64,000 bases of DNA from UBA2031 sp037189985 (GCA_037189985.1 JBBCJX010000014.1:62001-126000), one strand, 5' to 3'; shown: positions 17,214 through 25,560, counted from the stretch's first letter. The notes: generated by a model from the letters alone, not told the origin. Translations and numbers: made by a program.

Positions 17214-18458
17214 ATGACTACTTACCCCTTAGAGATTCCAGTTTTTCGTGTTGAACAGCCGCTAGGTACATTTTATTTGGGAGTACTTTCTGCCCGCACG
17301 CTTTTAGAGGTGGCATATAGCGATGTAATGAGCGCCACCCTAAATGAAAATGGGGTTGGTTACACTCTTACAGGCACACAGCGCAGCAGTAGAAGCCAGC
17401 GCATACCTCATATTGCTGCATATATTGATCGGGTTGACAGCACATTCCCCAACTCAATAATTCTTGCCGCAAACTATCAAGAAGAGTCAGGCTTGGCAGT
17501 TGATGACGAAGAGTTGGCTAGTACTAACAGCCAGGGCACCAGCCATCAATGGTTCATCTCAGAATCCGCAGATGGCTTAAAACTTGTAATCCCATCTCGG
17601 GATAAAGTTGCTGCCATCATTGATGGCCAGCACCGTCTCTTTGCATTTGCTAAAGCGACAAAAGAGGAGCGTCTTGACATGCCTCTTGTATGCTCAATCT
17701 TTCTCGATCTCCCGAAGCCATATCAAGCTCAAATATTTGCAACCATTAATTCAAATCAAAAACCAGTCGATAAGAGCCTAACTTACGAGCAGTTCGGATA
17801 TAACATTTCCGAAGAGTCAGTCGAGTACTGGACGCCAGACAAACTCGCAGTCTTTCTAACCAGAAAGCTTGCCACTGAAGATGAATCACCACTCAAAGGA
17901 CGAATTATTGTTGCGCCTAAAAGAGATGCTGCGCTACTTGCCCTGAACGAAGGAGCCAGCTGGAAGGTGTCCACTGCTGTTATCGTGGAAGGTATATTGC
18001 GCCTTATTTCTTCAAACCCAAAAAGCGACTCGAATGAAATGTTAAATGGCTTCTCTAAGAGCAGAAGCGCATTACGAGACTCCAGAAAAGACAAGTCTCC
18101 CCTTAGGGACCTTTACTTCTCTACCAATGATAAAATTTTGCATATTCTTATCCTTAATTATCTCAAGGCATGCGAAGAGGTTTTTTGGAAGGACGCAAAA
18201 TACGACTCATTTATTTTTAAAACAATTGGTGTTCAGGCTTTATTTGACGTGCTGAAGACCTTTGCAAAACCTGCTTATGAGGGCAAAGATGTTAGCTTTA
18301 ACTACTTTTTCAAGTTATTGAGCCCCGCCAAAGATATTGATTTTTCCGGGCCAGAATTTAGAAACGCGTCCGGCTCAGGCAGAACTGCCATTAGGAAGGC
18401 CATTGAATCGTGCTTGAGCGTAAGCCCTGGGGCCGACCAAATAAGCCTCATAGACTAG
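17214..18458 (+). CDS. Second DGQHR-domain (DndB-like) protein
   Basis: The 414-aa protein has the DGQHR signature at residues 137-141 within KVAAIIDGQHRLFAF, followed by FATINSNQKPVDKSLTYE, the hallmark continuation of DGQHR/ParB-like proteins. It is longer and clearly divergent from dndB in the same island. AGGAAAAAA is followed directly by the ATG. It is the last gene of the rightward module, and the next strong terminator lies 160 bases on. In other systems DGQHR proteins act as regulators or recognise modified DNA; here it may sense phosphorothioated host DNA for the restriction arm (inference). Confidence 0.85.
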   Translation: MTTYPLEIPVFRVEQPLGTFYLGVLSARTLLEVAYSDVMSATLNENGVGYTLTGTQRSSRSQRIPHIAAYIDRVDSTFPNSIILAANYQEESGLAVDDEELASTNSQGTSHQWFISESADGLKLVIPSRDKVAAIIDGQHRLFAFAKATKEERLDMPLVCSIFLDLPKPYQAQIFATINSNQKPVDKSLTYEQFGYNISEESVEYWTPDKLAVFLTRKLATEDESPLKGRIIVAPKRDAALLALNEGASWKVSTAVIVEGILRLISSNPKSDSNEMLNGFSKSRSALRDSRKDKSPLRDLYFSTNDKILHILILNYLKACEEVFWKDAKYDSFIFKTIGVQALFDVLKTFAKPAYEGKDVSFNYFFKLLSPAKDIDFSGPEFRNASGSGRTAIRKAIESCLSVSPGADQISLID

Positions 18459-18620
18459 TCTTTAAAATGCCGTCCTACGTATTGAAATGTCTTTCCATGT
18501 AGCGGATAGCATCAAAAGTACGCCCTTGAGGGGTAATACATGTTTCTGAAATGCGATGCGGAGGAGTGAAATCTAAAATATTTTAGATACATATCACCAA
18601 GCCGCAGTTATGCAAACACA

Positions 18621-18656
18621 AAGCCCACGGCCGGTTCTCCGGTCGTGGGCTTTTTT
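18621..18656 (+). terminator. Rho-independent terminator after the Dnd restriction module
   Basis: GCCCACGGCCGG-TTCT-CCGGTCGTGGGC (18623-18650) has a 12-base stem with one G.T pair and is followed by six T residues. It lies between the end of the second DGQHR gene and the start of the next gene at 18683, separating the phosphorothioation half from the cargo half of the island. The 160 bases before it contain no gene. Confidence 0.85.
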
Positions 18657-18682
18657 ATTCCCTCAACGCAAGGAACCAATCC

Positions 18683-19099
18683 ATGTCGATTACTTGCCCT
18701 TATTGCAAATCCAAGAAGGTCATTGCCAAGAACCATGGCAAGAAAGTGGGCAGTGCTGTGGGCACTACTGCCGGGGCTGCCATCGGAATCCCCAAAGTCG
18801 TTACCGGCGCCCGGATGGGCGCTTCGGTGGGTGCCATCGTCGGACCTGCTGGCATCGCCATCGGTACTCTGGCCGGTGGTGTCATGGGGGCATTGGTAGG
18901 AGGCGTCATCGGCAATGCGGCCGGCGCGGCCTTAGGTGAGGTCGTGGATGAGAACATACTCGACAATTACCACTGCCTCAGCTGCAGCAAAAGCTTCAGC
19001 CGCAACCCGAAAAAAGGCCCGCTCCCGCAACCGCCCTACTCCTCCAGTACTTCGCCTTACACCCCCCCTATCAACTTTGACAACGACTACCCAGCCTGA
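18683..19099 (+). CDS. Zinc-ribbon protein with glycine-zipper segment
   Basis: The 138-aa protein starts with a CPYCKSKK half-ribbon (residues 5-12) and has the partner CLSC at about 97-100. Between them lies a long Gly/Ala-rich stretch (about 25-90) with repeated GxxxG spacing, typical of glycine-zipper membrane-inserting helices. The tail is Pro/Ser-rich. A glycine zipper inserted inside a zinc ribbon is unusual. No function is known to me. It lies just downstream of a terminator and upstream of the DUF932 gene, among satellite cargo genes. Confidence 0.72.
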   Translation: MSITCPYCKSKKVIAKNHGKKVGSAVGTTAGAAIGIPKVVTGARMGASVGAIVGPAGIAIGTLAGGVMGALVGGVIGNAAGAALGEVVDENILDNYHCLSCSKSFSRNPKKGPLPQPPYSSSTSPYTPPINFDNDYPA

Positions 19100-19148
19100 C
19101 CAGGTGCCGGGCAGCCCTCACCTATGCCATATACATGAGGAAATTCTT

Positions 19149-20096
19149 ATGGCCCATCTTGTTGAAACTATGGCCTATGTCGGAGCCACACCGTGGCACG
19201 GCCTCGGCAAGCAACTCACCGTCAATCAACCCATTGAGGTCTGGGCATGCCAGGCCGGTATGAACTGGACGATTCAGGAAGCTCCAGTGTGCTTTGCCCC
19301 TGGCAAGCGCAAATCCACCATCCCCTTTCCTGACAACAAGGTCCTGTTCCGCTCTGATAACCAGACCCCACTCTCCGTAGTCAGCAAGCGCTTCCATGTG
19401 GTTCAGCCCCGTGAAATTCTGGAGTTCTACCGTGACCTGACCGAGGTCTCGGGTTTTGAGCTGGAAGCTGCAGGCGTATTGAAAGGCGGCCGCAAACTCT
19501 GGGCCTTGGCCAAGACGGGCAAGTCCTTTGTCCTGAAAGGCAATGACGTAAATCATGCCTATGTCCTGCTGGCTACCGGCTGTGACGGCACCTTGGCTAC
19601 CACAGCCCTGCTCACCAGTGTCCGGGTCGTGTGTAACAACACCCTGGCCGTGGCCCTGAAAGGCGGCACCGGTGCCGTGAAAGTGCCACACAGCACCCGC
19701 TTCGACCCCAAGCAGATCAAGGAGCAATTGGGTATCTCCATCTCTCCCTGGGATGATTTCATGCACCGCATGAAGGCGCTCAGTGAGCGGAAGATGAAGA
19801 ATGCGGAGGTGGAGCGTTACTTTGCCAACCTCTTCCCGGAATTCACAGGCAAGAGCACCAGCGCCAGCCGGGAAACCCCGGCGAACAAGGCGCTGGTGCT
19901 TTATGAAGGCCATGGCAAAGGCGCGAAATTGGCCTCATCCAAAGCCACAGCCTTTGGCCTACTGAATGCCGTGACCCAGTTTGTGGACCATGAGCGCCGG
20001 GCCCGTAGCACCGATCACCGCATGGATTCGGCCTGGTTCGGACAGGGCGCAGCGCTCAAGCAACGGGCCCTAGAGCAGGCCCTGCAGCTTATATGA
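19149..20096 (+). CDS. DUF932 (phage/plasmid-like) protein
   Basis: The 315-aa protein matches the DUF932 family found on plasmids, phages and integrative elements. It has the typical N-terminus with GATPWHGLGKQL (about residues 11-22), the central VVQPREILEFYRDL and the TSVRVVCNNTL segment. The frame is open from 18936, but ATG 19149 gives the classic family start. The role of this family is not established; some relatives are thought to act in DNA transactions. A terminator follows at 20150-20171. Base composition is closer to the host core than that of the dnd genes, suggesting a separate origin within the island. Confidence 0.88.
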   Translation: MAHLVETMAYVGATPWHGLGKQLTVNQPIEVWACQAGMNWTIQEAPVCFAPGKRKSTIPFPDNKVLFRSDNQTPLSVVSKRFHVVQPREILEFYRDLTEVSGFELEAAGVLKGGRKLWALAKTGKSFVLKGNDVNHAYVLLATGCDGTLATTALLTSVRVVCNNTLAVALKGGTGAVKVPHSTRFDPKQIKEQLGISISPWDDFMHRMKALSERKMKNAEVERYFANLFPEFTGKSTSASRETPANKALVLYEGHGKGAKLASSKATAFGLLNAVTQFVDHERRARSTDHRMDSAWFGQGAALKQRALEQALQLI

Positions 20097-20149
20097 AATA
20101 GCTCAAACCGAGCACGGCTCACCGAAGAGCCGGCCCCCATCCCTCTCAT

Positions 20150-20171
20150 GGCCCGCAAATGCGGGCCTTTT
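20150..20171 (+). terminator. Terminator after the DUF932 gene
   Basis: GGCCCGC-AAAT-GCGGGCC (20150-20167) is followed by TTTT. The hairpin shares the CCGC-AAAT-GCGG core with the terminators of tRNA-Leu and acnB in this window, so it is a recurrent host-style terminator. Confidence 0.8.
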
Positions 20172-20188
20172 CATTTTCAGGAGTCATC

Positions 20189-20599
20189 ATGATGAGTGTC
20201 ATTCCTGCGGACTGCCGCAGCATTCCGATACCCACCGAAGTCGCCGCCATCTGGGGAGCCTTCTTGTATGAAGGACTGCTTTCCCACCTGCCTGATCCTC
20301 AACGGATGAATGCTATCCTGGACAGCTGGGGTCAGGGCTGTATCGAGCTGGTAATTGCCGGCTGCCTGCACCTGCCAGAGGTCTGGCGGCAGATTTCGCT
20401 AACGTGGGAGTCCTATAGCACAGACATGCCTGGGGTCTTTGAATATGAGGTGGTCTCTCCGCTGGGCATTTACCTGGCTGACTACCTGTTGAGTCATGAA
20501 GGCCAGCTGCCAAGCAAGGAAGCTGTGGCCGCGGAAATCACCCGCTTGATCCAAGCCTTCTTCTCCTTCCCAGAAAAGACCGACCTGCTGCTAAGATAG
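20189..20599 (+). CDS. Hypothetical island protein, 136 aa
   Basis: The frame opens at 20159, but CAGGAG eight bases before ATG 20189 marks the likely start (an alternative is ATG 20192). The product is a small, acidic, mostly helical globular protein with a region reading IPTEVAAIWGAFLYEGLL and no cysteine ribbon, membrane helix or catalytic motif that I recognise. It lies between the DUF932 terminator and the Ala/Gly-rich gene. Probably expressed; function unknown. Confidence 0.6.
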   Translation: MMSVIPADCRSIPIPTEVAAIWGAFLYEGLLSHLPDPQRMNAILDSWGQGCIELVIAGCLHLPEVWRQISLTWESYSTDMPGVFEYEVVSPLGIYLADYLLSHEGQLPSKEAVAAEITRLIQAFFSFPEKTDLLLR

Positions 20600-20669
20600 T
20601 GCACTTTCCAATGCAGCTTAGCGCTGGGGTCTTAGCAAAACGGTCAACGCCGCAACCAAGGAGAAACTC

Positions 20670-20996
20670 ATGACTGACGATATAAAAGCATCAACAGTCG
20701 TCGGCGGTATAGGTACAGCAGCAACGATTGGTACTGCCGCAAGTACCGCATCAGCAGTTGTTGGCGGCTCAGCTGCAACCATTATGTCTGCAACTGCTGG
20801 AACAACTGGCGCAGCCTTAGCTTCTGTTGCCGGAGCATCAGGCACTGCTGGTGCGGCCGCCATTTCCTCTGGCATGGCGGCCATAGGCTCCACCCTTGGC
20901 ATGGGTATGGCTGGAGGGGCAGTTATTACTGCCGCTGCTCCTGTTGCCGTTGTTGCAGTTCTTGGGTATGGCCTAATTAAACTACTTGAAGATTAA
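20670..20996 (+). CDS. Alanine/glycine-rich hydrophobic protein (possible pore-forming peptide)
   Basis: The 108-aa protein is composed almost entirely of Ala, Gly, Ser, Thr and Val after a short polar N-terminus (MTDDIKAST). Many small-xxx-small spacings suggest packed membrane helices, and the end is hydrophobic (VAVVAVLGYGLIKLLED). A strong AAGGAG lies six bases before the ATG. There is no cleavable signal, but the composition resembles class II bacteriocins, holin-like peptides or glycine-zipper toxins. An adjacent immunity gene is not obvious. It lies 82 bases before the HEPN-like gene. Toxin activity is only a suggestion. Confidence 0.65.
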   Translation: MTDDIKASTVVGGIGTAATIGTAASTASAVVGGSAATIMSATAGTTGAALASVAGASGTAGAAAISSGMAAIGSTLGMGMAGGAVITAAAPVAVVAVLGYGLIKLLED

Positions 20997-21078
20997 CTTA
21001 TCGCCACACCCTACATACAAGTCAATGTGGCCGCTTCGGATTAGAGCGACTACATTGCCTTGGAGCCCAAGGAATATC

Positions 21079-21990
21079 ATGAGCACAGATGTTATTGAGA
21101 GAATACGCAGCAATTCATGGCTATTTCTGCAAAGAGCAATCAAAGAGCTAATTAGCCACGATGACTCTAATGATGACGGACTAAGTGAAGAAAGAGCAGT
21201 TATTGCCACCTCCCTAATACAAATGTCATTTGAGCTATCTTTAGTCGCTCACTTCATCGCCAGCGATGGCATAAAAGGTGTAATCACAGATAAAGATAAA
21301 CATCTTCCAGAGGCTGCTCTAATAGAAAAACTCAAAGACAATGAATTAGCCACAAAGCCATTTAACGCACTAAAAGCAGAAGCCATACGTGATAAAATAT
21401 TTCGCGGCGATGATGATGAGAATTTAATAAACGAATTTCAAAAAATACGAAATAAGCTTGTTCATATAAACTACACATTTAGCAAAAATGAACTTTACGA
21501 CCTCAAAAATGATTTAACTTACTTTATCGTACACGTGGTCATGCCGACACTATCCGAAGAAAGGCACAATCCGTCAGAAATAATTTCGATCAAGATTGGA
21601 TCAAAAAGCTTCAAAAAACTAATAAGATTTCCCCCCTACGCAAAGGAAATGAATAGGATTGCAAAACAAAATTCAAACAATGTTTATAGGTGCATACACT
21701 GCGGCAACAACTCCCTTGCAACCGATCATAGCGAAGAATACTGCTACTCATGCTGCGCCGAGCTCAGCCATGCGGGCTTCATTGACTGCCCCTACTGCAA
21801 ATCAGAGAGATCAATGATATATGACGCGCTAAATATTAGCCTTCAAGGCGATCACACCATAAAAGGGCTTTGTCTTAATTGCAGCAGTGATGATCTAGTT
21901 TTTCTGTGTGAAAAATGTGGGGTTGAGATTGCCCTAGAGGCAGATGGTGATGAAGATAAATGTCATCCCGGATTTTGTGCAGTGGAATAA
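21079..21990 (+). CDS. HEPN-like protein with C-terminal zinc ribbons
   Basis: The frame is open from 20986; ATG 21079, 6 bases after GGAAT, gives a 303-aa protein. The N-terminal helical half contains RNKLVH (about residues 131-136), fitting the R-x4-6-H RNase motif of HEPN domains, preceded by EFQKI. The C-terminal third carries three cysteine pairs: CIHCGNN / CYSC, CPYC / CLNC and CEKCG, i.e. zinc ribbons. HEPN proteins often act as RNases in toxin-antitoxin and abortive-infection systems; zinc ribbons could bind nucleic acid. No clear antitoxin gene is adjacent. The codon use is AT-rich, like the dnd genes. Confidence 0.7.
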   Translation: MSTDVIERIRSNSWLFLQRAIKELISHDDSNDDGLSEERAVIATSLIQMSFELSLVAHFIASDGIKGVITDKDKHLPEAALIEKLKDNELATKPFNALKAEAIRDKIFRGDDDENLINEFQKIRNKLVHINYTFSKNELYDLKNDLTYFIVHVVMPTLSEERHNPSEIISIKIGSKSFKKLIRFPPYAKEMNRIAKQNSNNVYRCIHCGNNSLATDHSEEYCYSCCAELSHAGFIDCPYCKSERSMIYDALNISLQGDHTIKGLCLNCSSDDLVFLCEKCGVEIALEADGDEDKCHPGFCAVE

Positions 21991-22191
21991 CAATAATCGC
22001 TCAACAAATAATTTAAGTTAAATCATCGAAGTATGCCAAATAACTCCAACGACAAGAGCCCCTTCCACCTCTATTTCATACCACCCTTTCTGCACTGCCA
22101 TACCATCCCTACCGCCCTCGCCTCACAACCGAAATTGCCCGGCGCTCTAAACTGGATTCATGACTACTCTTGCTAAATAGCTTAAGTTTAT

Positions 22192-22962
22192 TTACTGAAA
22201 CTCTTTCGGCTTGGACAGATACTGTCCGGCAGACTCCAGATCACTCAGTCGCTCTTGGTATATTGATTTCATGCAGTCAATTGATGAGCATGCGTTCCGA
22301 CTTTCGCGAATCCAATTCGCCTGCTCGCCCTTCAACTGGGCTTTGTCCGGATATATTTTGAGAAGTTTTTTGTAGATATCAGCCAGCCTTAGATCAAGGC
22401 GAGCCAACTCTGGATCTGCACAAACCAGCCTCTCAGCAGACGAGCTCGCCTTTGAGCAGTCAAAACTGGCGATGATCTGGCCGGTGGCTGACGGTACAGC
22501 CCGTTTAACGACAGACACCGAAGCAGCTTTCCCATTCGCAGAGAAAGCGCGTAGAGATGCATAGCTCTCACTATCGACTGAGTCAGCCACCACGACTGCG
22601 ACCCGCTCTTTCTCCTTTTTGGCCTCTGCTATGACCAAGTTAAGAGCCCCCTCCACCACTTCATTGAGATCGCCACCAATAATTTTGGCATATATATCTT
22701 CCCCATCATCAGCTACCTGAATGGAATAATTAATAAGCGCCTCAACTTTTCCATCGCTGCCGCGATCTTTTCCAATCAGGACAGCTTCGCATATTGATTT
22801 CTTAACCCCCTCACCCCTAGATGACGTCCCCACTGCGCTTAGAGCAAATTCAAGCCGCCCCAGCACAGTCAATGAATCGGCGCCAGAGCATTCAGGAACC
22901 TTAGAGCAGCCAGAAATAGCCAATGCAATCGTAGCTATCAAAGCTATCGATAAAACCTTCAT
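22192..22962 (-). CDS. LprI/DUF1311-like lipoprotein
   Basis: The 256-aa protein starts with a lipoprotein signal ending in the lipobox AISGC (Cys19). The C-terminal ~85 residues match the lysozyme-inhibitor LprI-like (DUF1311) family: CSKASSSAERLVCADPELA, then LADIYKKLLK and QANWIRESRNAC, with conserved cysteines. The middle (about 30-160) is an unassigned domain. It should be exported and anchored in the outer membrane. It runs convergent to the HEPN gene and 39 bases downstream of the DUF1566 gene on the same strand, so both could share a transcript. It may protect against lysozyme; this is inferred from the family. Confidence 0.78.
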   Translation of the reverse strand: MKVLSIALIATIALAISGCSKVPECSGADSLTVLGRLEFALSAVGTSSRGEGVKKSICEAVLIGKDRGSDGKVEALINYSIQVADDGEDIYAKIIGGDLNEVVEGALNLVIAEAKKEKERVAVVVADSVDSESYASLRAFSANGKAASVSVVKRAVPSATGQIIASFDCSKASSSAERLVCADPELARLDLRLADIYKKLLKIYPDKAQLKGEQANWIRESRNACSSIDCMKSIYQERLSDLESAGQYLSKPKEFQ

Positions 22963-23001
22963 TAAATACCTATTAAATTGGGTTCGCAGTGACCCAAGCC
23001 A

Positions 23002-24093
23002 TTAATAAAAAATGAAGTCTTTACGTGGGAATAGCGAGGACCGCTTCACCCATCTCTCGATAGTGGATGTGCTGGAAACATCTAACTGAACCCTTACGAC
23101 ATCGCCCTTCAACTCCAGCACGATCCCACCACGGAACGCGTCTCCAGCATAGGTAAATATGCCATCGCCCACATTGAGATTGCGGCGAAATGCCTCATGC
23201 TTGTTGCGAGCCTCCTGCTCAGCAAGAGCGCGCCGGGCCGTTGCCTCAGCAGCAGCCTTACTTCCTTTTTCCGCGATCATCTTATCTACTGCTGCAGCCT
23301 CAACACCTGGATCGATACCCTTGGCTAACTCTGCCTTCGCAGCCTTCAACATGTCGTTGAACTCTGTAGTAGACCCTCCCCGCACAAGCCATACGTAGGA
23401 TGTAGACCGGTAGACCAGACTCCTATCTATAAGTGGCAACGCGTATATTTCCTTCACGTCATTGGCGCTGTCAGTCCCTGCAATATCATGAAGTTTGAAT
23501 ACCCAATACTGCGGCCTTCCATTGAATACTCCAGCAGGCGTCGAAGACCATGACCGGTCATACATGGGATCATTGAATCTCGCGGCCATATTCAGTCTTG
23601 GTGAGTAGCCGCCCTTGAAGCAGGACTTTTGAGCCTTTACCAGCCCCTCACCCGTCGCTACCTCAAGATATGCGGATGAAGGCTCTTCCGGACTGATGGA
23701 AACATCAGGGCCGCAGCTGTTGTGGATATGGTTCAGCTCACGGAGAGTAGGCATACGCCAATCTTTGTAGCCACCGAACTCAGACCCATCTACGGCAACG
23801 GCAGCCGCCCACCAGGGAAGCTCACTCATATTTCCGGTACAGCTGCGCTGCTCCCACCTAAGCCCCAACTGGCAACGAGCCCACATCAACTGGGTCGTGG
23901 GATCTACCCAAAGACCACGGTCTGCAAGTGCGTCAGAAGACTCACTCGTTTCGGACGATGCCGAGACATCAGAAGACGACCTTGCTGCATCCTCGGCGGC
24001 GTAACGGAGCATGTCGTCATAGGACGAGGAGTAGGCGGCTGGAGCTCCAAGCAACAGGAGTGCTGCAACAACTATAAGCAAGCGGGAAAGCAT
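23002..24093 (-). CDS. Exported DUF1566 (Lcl C-terminal-like) protein
   Basis: The true start is the ATG at 24093, preceded by AGAGGA; an upstream extension to 24159 lacks a ribosome site. The 363-aa product has a Sec signal peptide (LLIVVAALLLLGAPAAYSSS), a Ser-rich linker, then a DUF1566-type domain (about 60-255) with GLWVDPTTQLMWARC, FGGYKDWRMPTLRELNHI and YVWLVRGG. The C-terminus is a coiled Ala/Glu segment and a small beta domain (VGDGIFTYAGDAFRGG). DUF1566 proteins are secreted and surface-associated. It shares orientation with the LprI-like gene. Confidence 0.82.
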   Translation of the reverse strand: MLSRLLIVVAALLLLGAPAAYSSSYDDMLRYAAEDAARSSSDVSASSETSESSDALADRGLWVDPTTQLMWARCQLGLRWEQRSCTGNMSELPWWAAAVAVDGSEFGGYKDWRMPTLRELNHIHNSCGPDVSISPEEPSSAYLEVATGEGLVKAQKSCFKGGYSPRLNMAARFNDPMYDRSWSSTPAGVFNGRPQYWVFKLHDIAGTDSANDVKEIYALPLIDRSLVYRSTSYVWLVRGGSTTEFNDMLKAAKAELAKGIDPGVEAAAVDKMIAEKGSKAAAEATARRALAEQEARNKHEAFRRNLNVGDGIFTYAGDAFRGGIVLELKGDVVRVQLDVSSTSTIERWVKRSSLFPRKDFIFY

Positions 24094-24301
24094 TACGTCC
24101 TCTCTAGGAATAGTGGATGACCACGAGGCACCACGGTCAGGAGCCTTGTGATTGATCACAAATGATGACTTTAAGTATCATTTATTGAAAAAACAATAGC
24201 ACATCAAGGAGCCCATCAACTTGCCCAGGCGCCGAGAGCTGCTGCGTTGGCAGCGCCCCTGCTTAGCGCAAGGGAAGAACTTAAAGAAGAGGCTTATTTG
24301 A

Positions 24302-24511
24302 TCAGAAAGTAATCAGACTGGCGGCTGTGGTGCCAAGAGCGTGAGCGATCTTGGCTATGTTCACGATAGAGACATTGCGCTCCCCTCGCTCTATGCCCCC
24401 GATATAAGTGCGATCAAGCTCACAGGCATCAGCCAACTCCTCCTGGGACCAGCCGAGCTCTTTCCGGACGGATCGGACCTTTTGGCCAAAGAGCTTTTTG
24501 GGATCAGACAT
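24302..24511 (-). CDS. XRE-family regulator, controller (C-protein)-like
   Basis: The 69-aa protein is a single helix-turn-helix domain. The segment RTYIGGIERGERNVS near residues 34-48 is the signature of restriction-modification controller (C) proteins and their relatives, which autoregulate through symmetric operators. A perfect inverted repeat lies directly upstream at 24516-24546. It lies between cargo genes and the replication gene, with no adjacent restriction-modification pair. It may set island gene expression, perhaps of the replication genes or dnd genes. Confidence 0.9.
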   Translation of the reverse strand: MSDPKKLFGQKVRSVRKELGWSQEELADACELDRTYIGGIERGERNVSIVNIAKIAHALGTTAASLITF

Positions 24512-24515
24512 ACTA

Positions 24516-24546
24516 GATGAGGGAGCACTGGGGAGCCTCCCTCATC
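24516..24546. promoter_or_regulatory. Inverted repeat before the XRE gene: likely autoregulatory operator
   Basis: GATGAGGGAG (24516-24525) and CTCCCTCATC (24537-24546) are perfect 10-bp arms separated by 11 bases. The left arm begins 4 bases upstream of the XRE start codon (24511), a position expected for a C-protein-like operator overlapping the promoter or leader. Confidence 0.65.
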
Positions 24547-24645
24547 CTTAATTCTTGATGCCTATGATTCCACGGACGATAAGTATCTTTATTGGATTGG
24601 CGCTTACTGATGCCAACATCCGATGAAGACCAGATCAAGACCCAT

Positions 24646-25560
24646 TCATACTGTCCTGACAATTCCAGTGGCAAATGCACGTCGATTAGCTGGCTTCATT
24701 CTTAGTTGCTGCCCCTTCTTGTCTGGATCAGCCAAATATGCGGCTGCATTAATGAAGTTTTCACACTCGATAGAATTATCACTATGAATCATGCCAATCC
24801 CACAGGTGCCTGCAGCACTATATTTATCCTTTTGATAATTGCAATTGTGATAAGTTCCCAGCCCGTTGGTTATCCATAGCCACTCACTGCCAAGCATCTT
24901 CCCCAACAAACCGTCATGCCGATGCTTGGAGCCAGAAAGCAATAGCATAAAGTGAATGTGAAAACCCTTACCTAATCCTTGCTCAATACACCATGCATGG
25001 CCAACCGCATTTTCAAAAATCCCATGACGGCAATGCATCAAATCTAAAAGCTCATCCAGATCATCAAATACATCATCAATTGTTATATGGACATTCTTCA
25101 CATACCCCATATCCCCTCTTAAAACAAGAAACCTAGAAAACTTAGCCAGCATCTCTCGTGCATAGCCTTGGATGCTTTTGTTTTTGTCGCGCATTTCATA
25201 GCGCCTATCTCTACTCATGCGCTTAAATCGATCACCATGAGCATATGCATTAATTCCAGAAACAAGACTGTAAATAATGGACCCCCCATCCATATTACGA
25301 AGCTCCTCATCGCTCACTCGATAGCCACTCACCCTATCAAGCAACCTCGCCGCTTCACACCCCATCCAAAACGCCTCAATATGCTCACTGTAACGGTGAT
25401 TAGTGCTGTACTTTGAGACAAGGTTAGCAAGCTCCGGCATAAACTCAGATGCAATCAATCCTCGCTCAGGAGTTACGTAGCCCGCCATCACTCTTAACAC
25501 CAGTTTCTCGATCTTTATCAAATCACCAGACGTGCAGATGCTTTCCACATTGGACTCCAA
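24646..25560 (-). CDS. YfjJ/YagK (inovirus Gp2-like) replication protein
   Basis: The 304-aa protein matches the inovirus Gp2-type / YagK-YfjJ C-terminal family of rolling-circle-type initiators. The HUH-like motif GFHIHFMLLLSG (about residues 198-209) has the HxH metal site; a downstream segment with Tyr residues (GLGTYHNCNYQKDKY) could provide the nicking tyrosine. CP4-57-like satellites carry relatives next to alpA and yfjI, as here. A 10-bp hairpin and an inverted repeat lie in the 319 bases upstream and may be its origin or operator. Probably it supports replication of the excised island. Confidence 0.78.
   Translation of the reverse strand: MESNVESICTSGDLIKIEKLVLRVMAGYVTPERGLIASEFMPELANLVSKYSTNHRYSEHIEAFWMGCEAARLLDRVSGYRVSDEELRNMDGGSIIYSLVSGINAYAHGDRFKRMSRDRRYEMRDKNKSIQGYAREMLAKFSRFLVLRGDMGYVKNVHITIDDVFDDLDELLDLMHCRHGIFENAVGHAWCIEQGLGKGFHIHFMLLLSGSKHRHDGLLGKMLGSEWLWITNGLGTYHNCNYQKDKYSAAGTCGIGMIHSDNSIECENFINAAAYLADPDKKGQQLRMKPANRRAFATGIVRTV

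Noticed and set aside
5424..18458. Search for dndA and dndF/G/H within the cluster
   Set aside because: No cysteine desulfurase and no DndF/G/H-like protein could be identified; each gene in the region was assigned elsewhere, so they are treated as absent.
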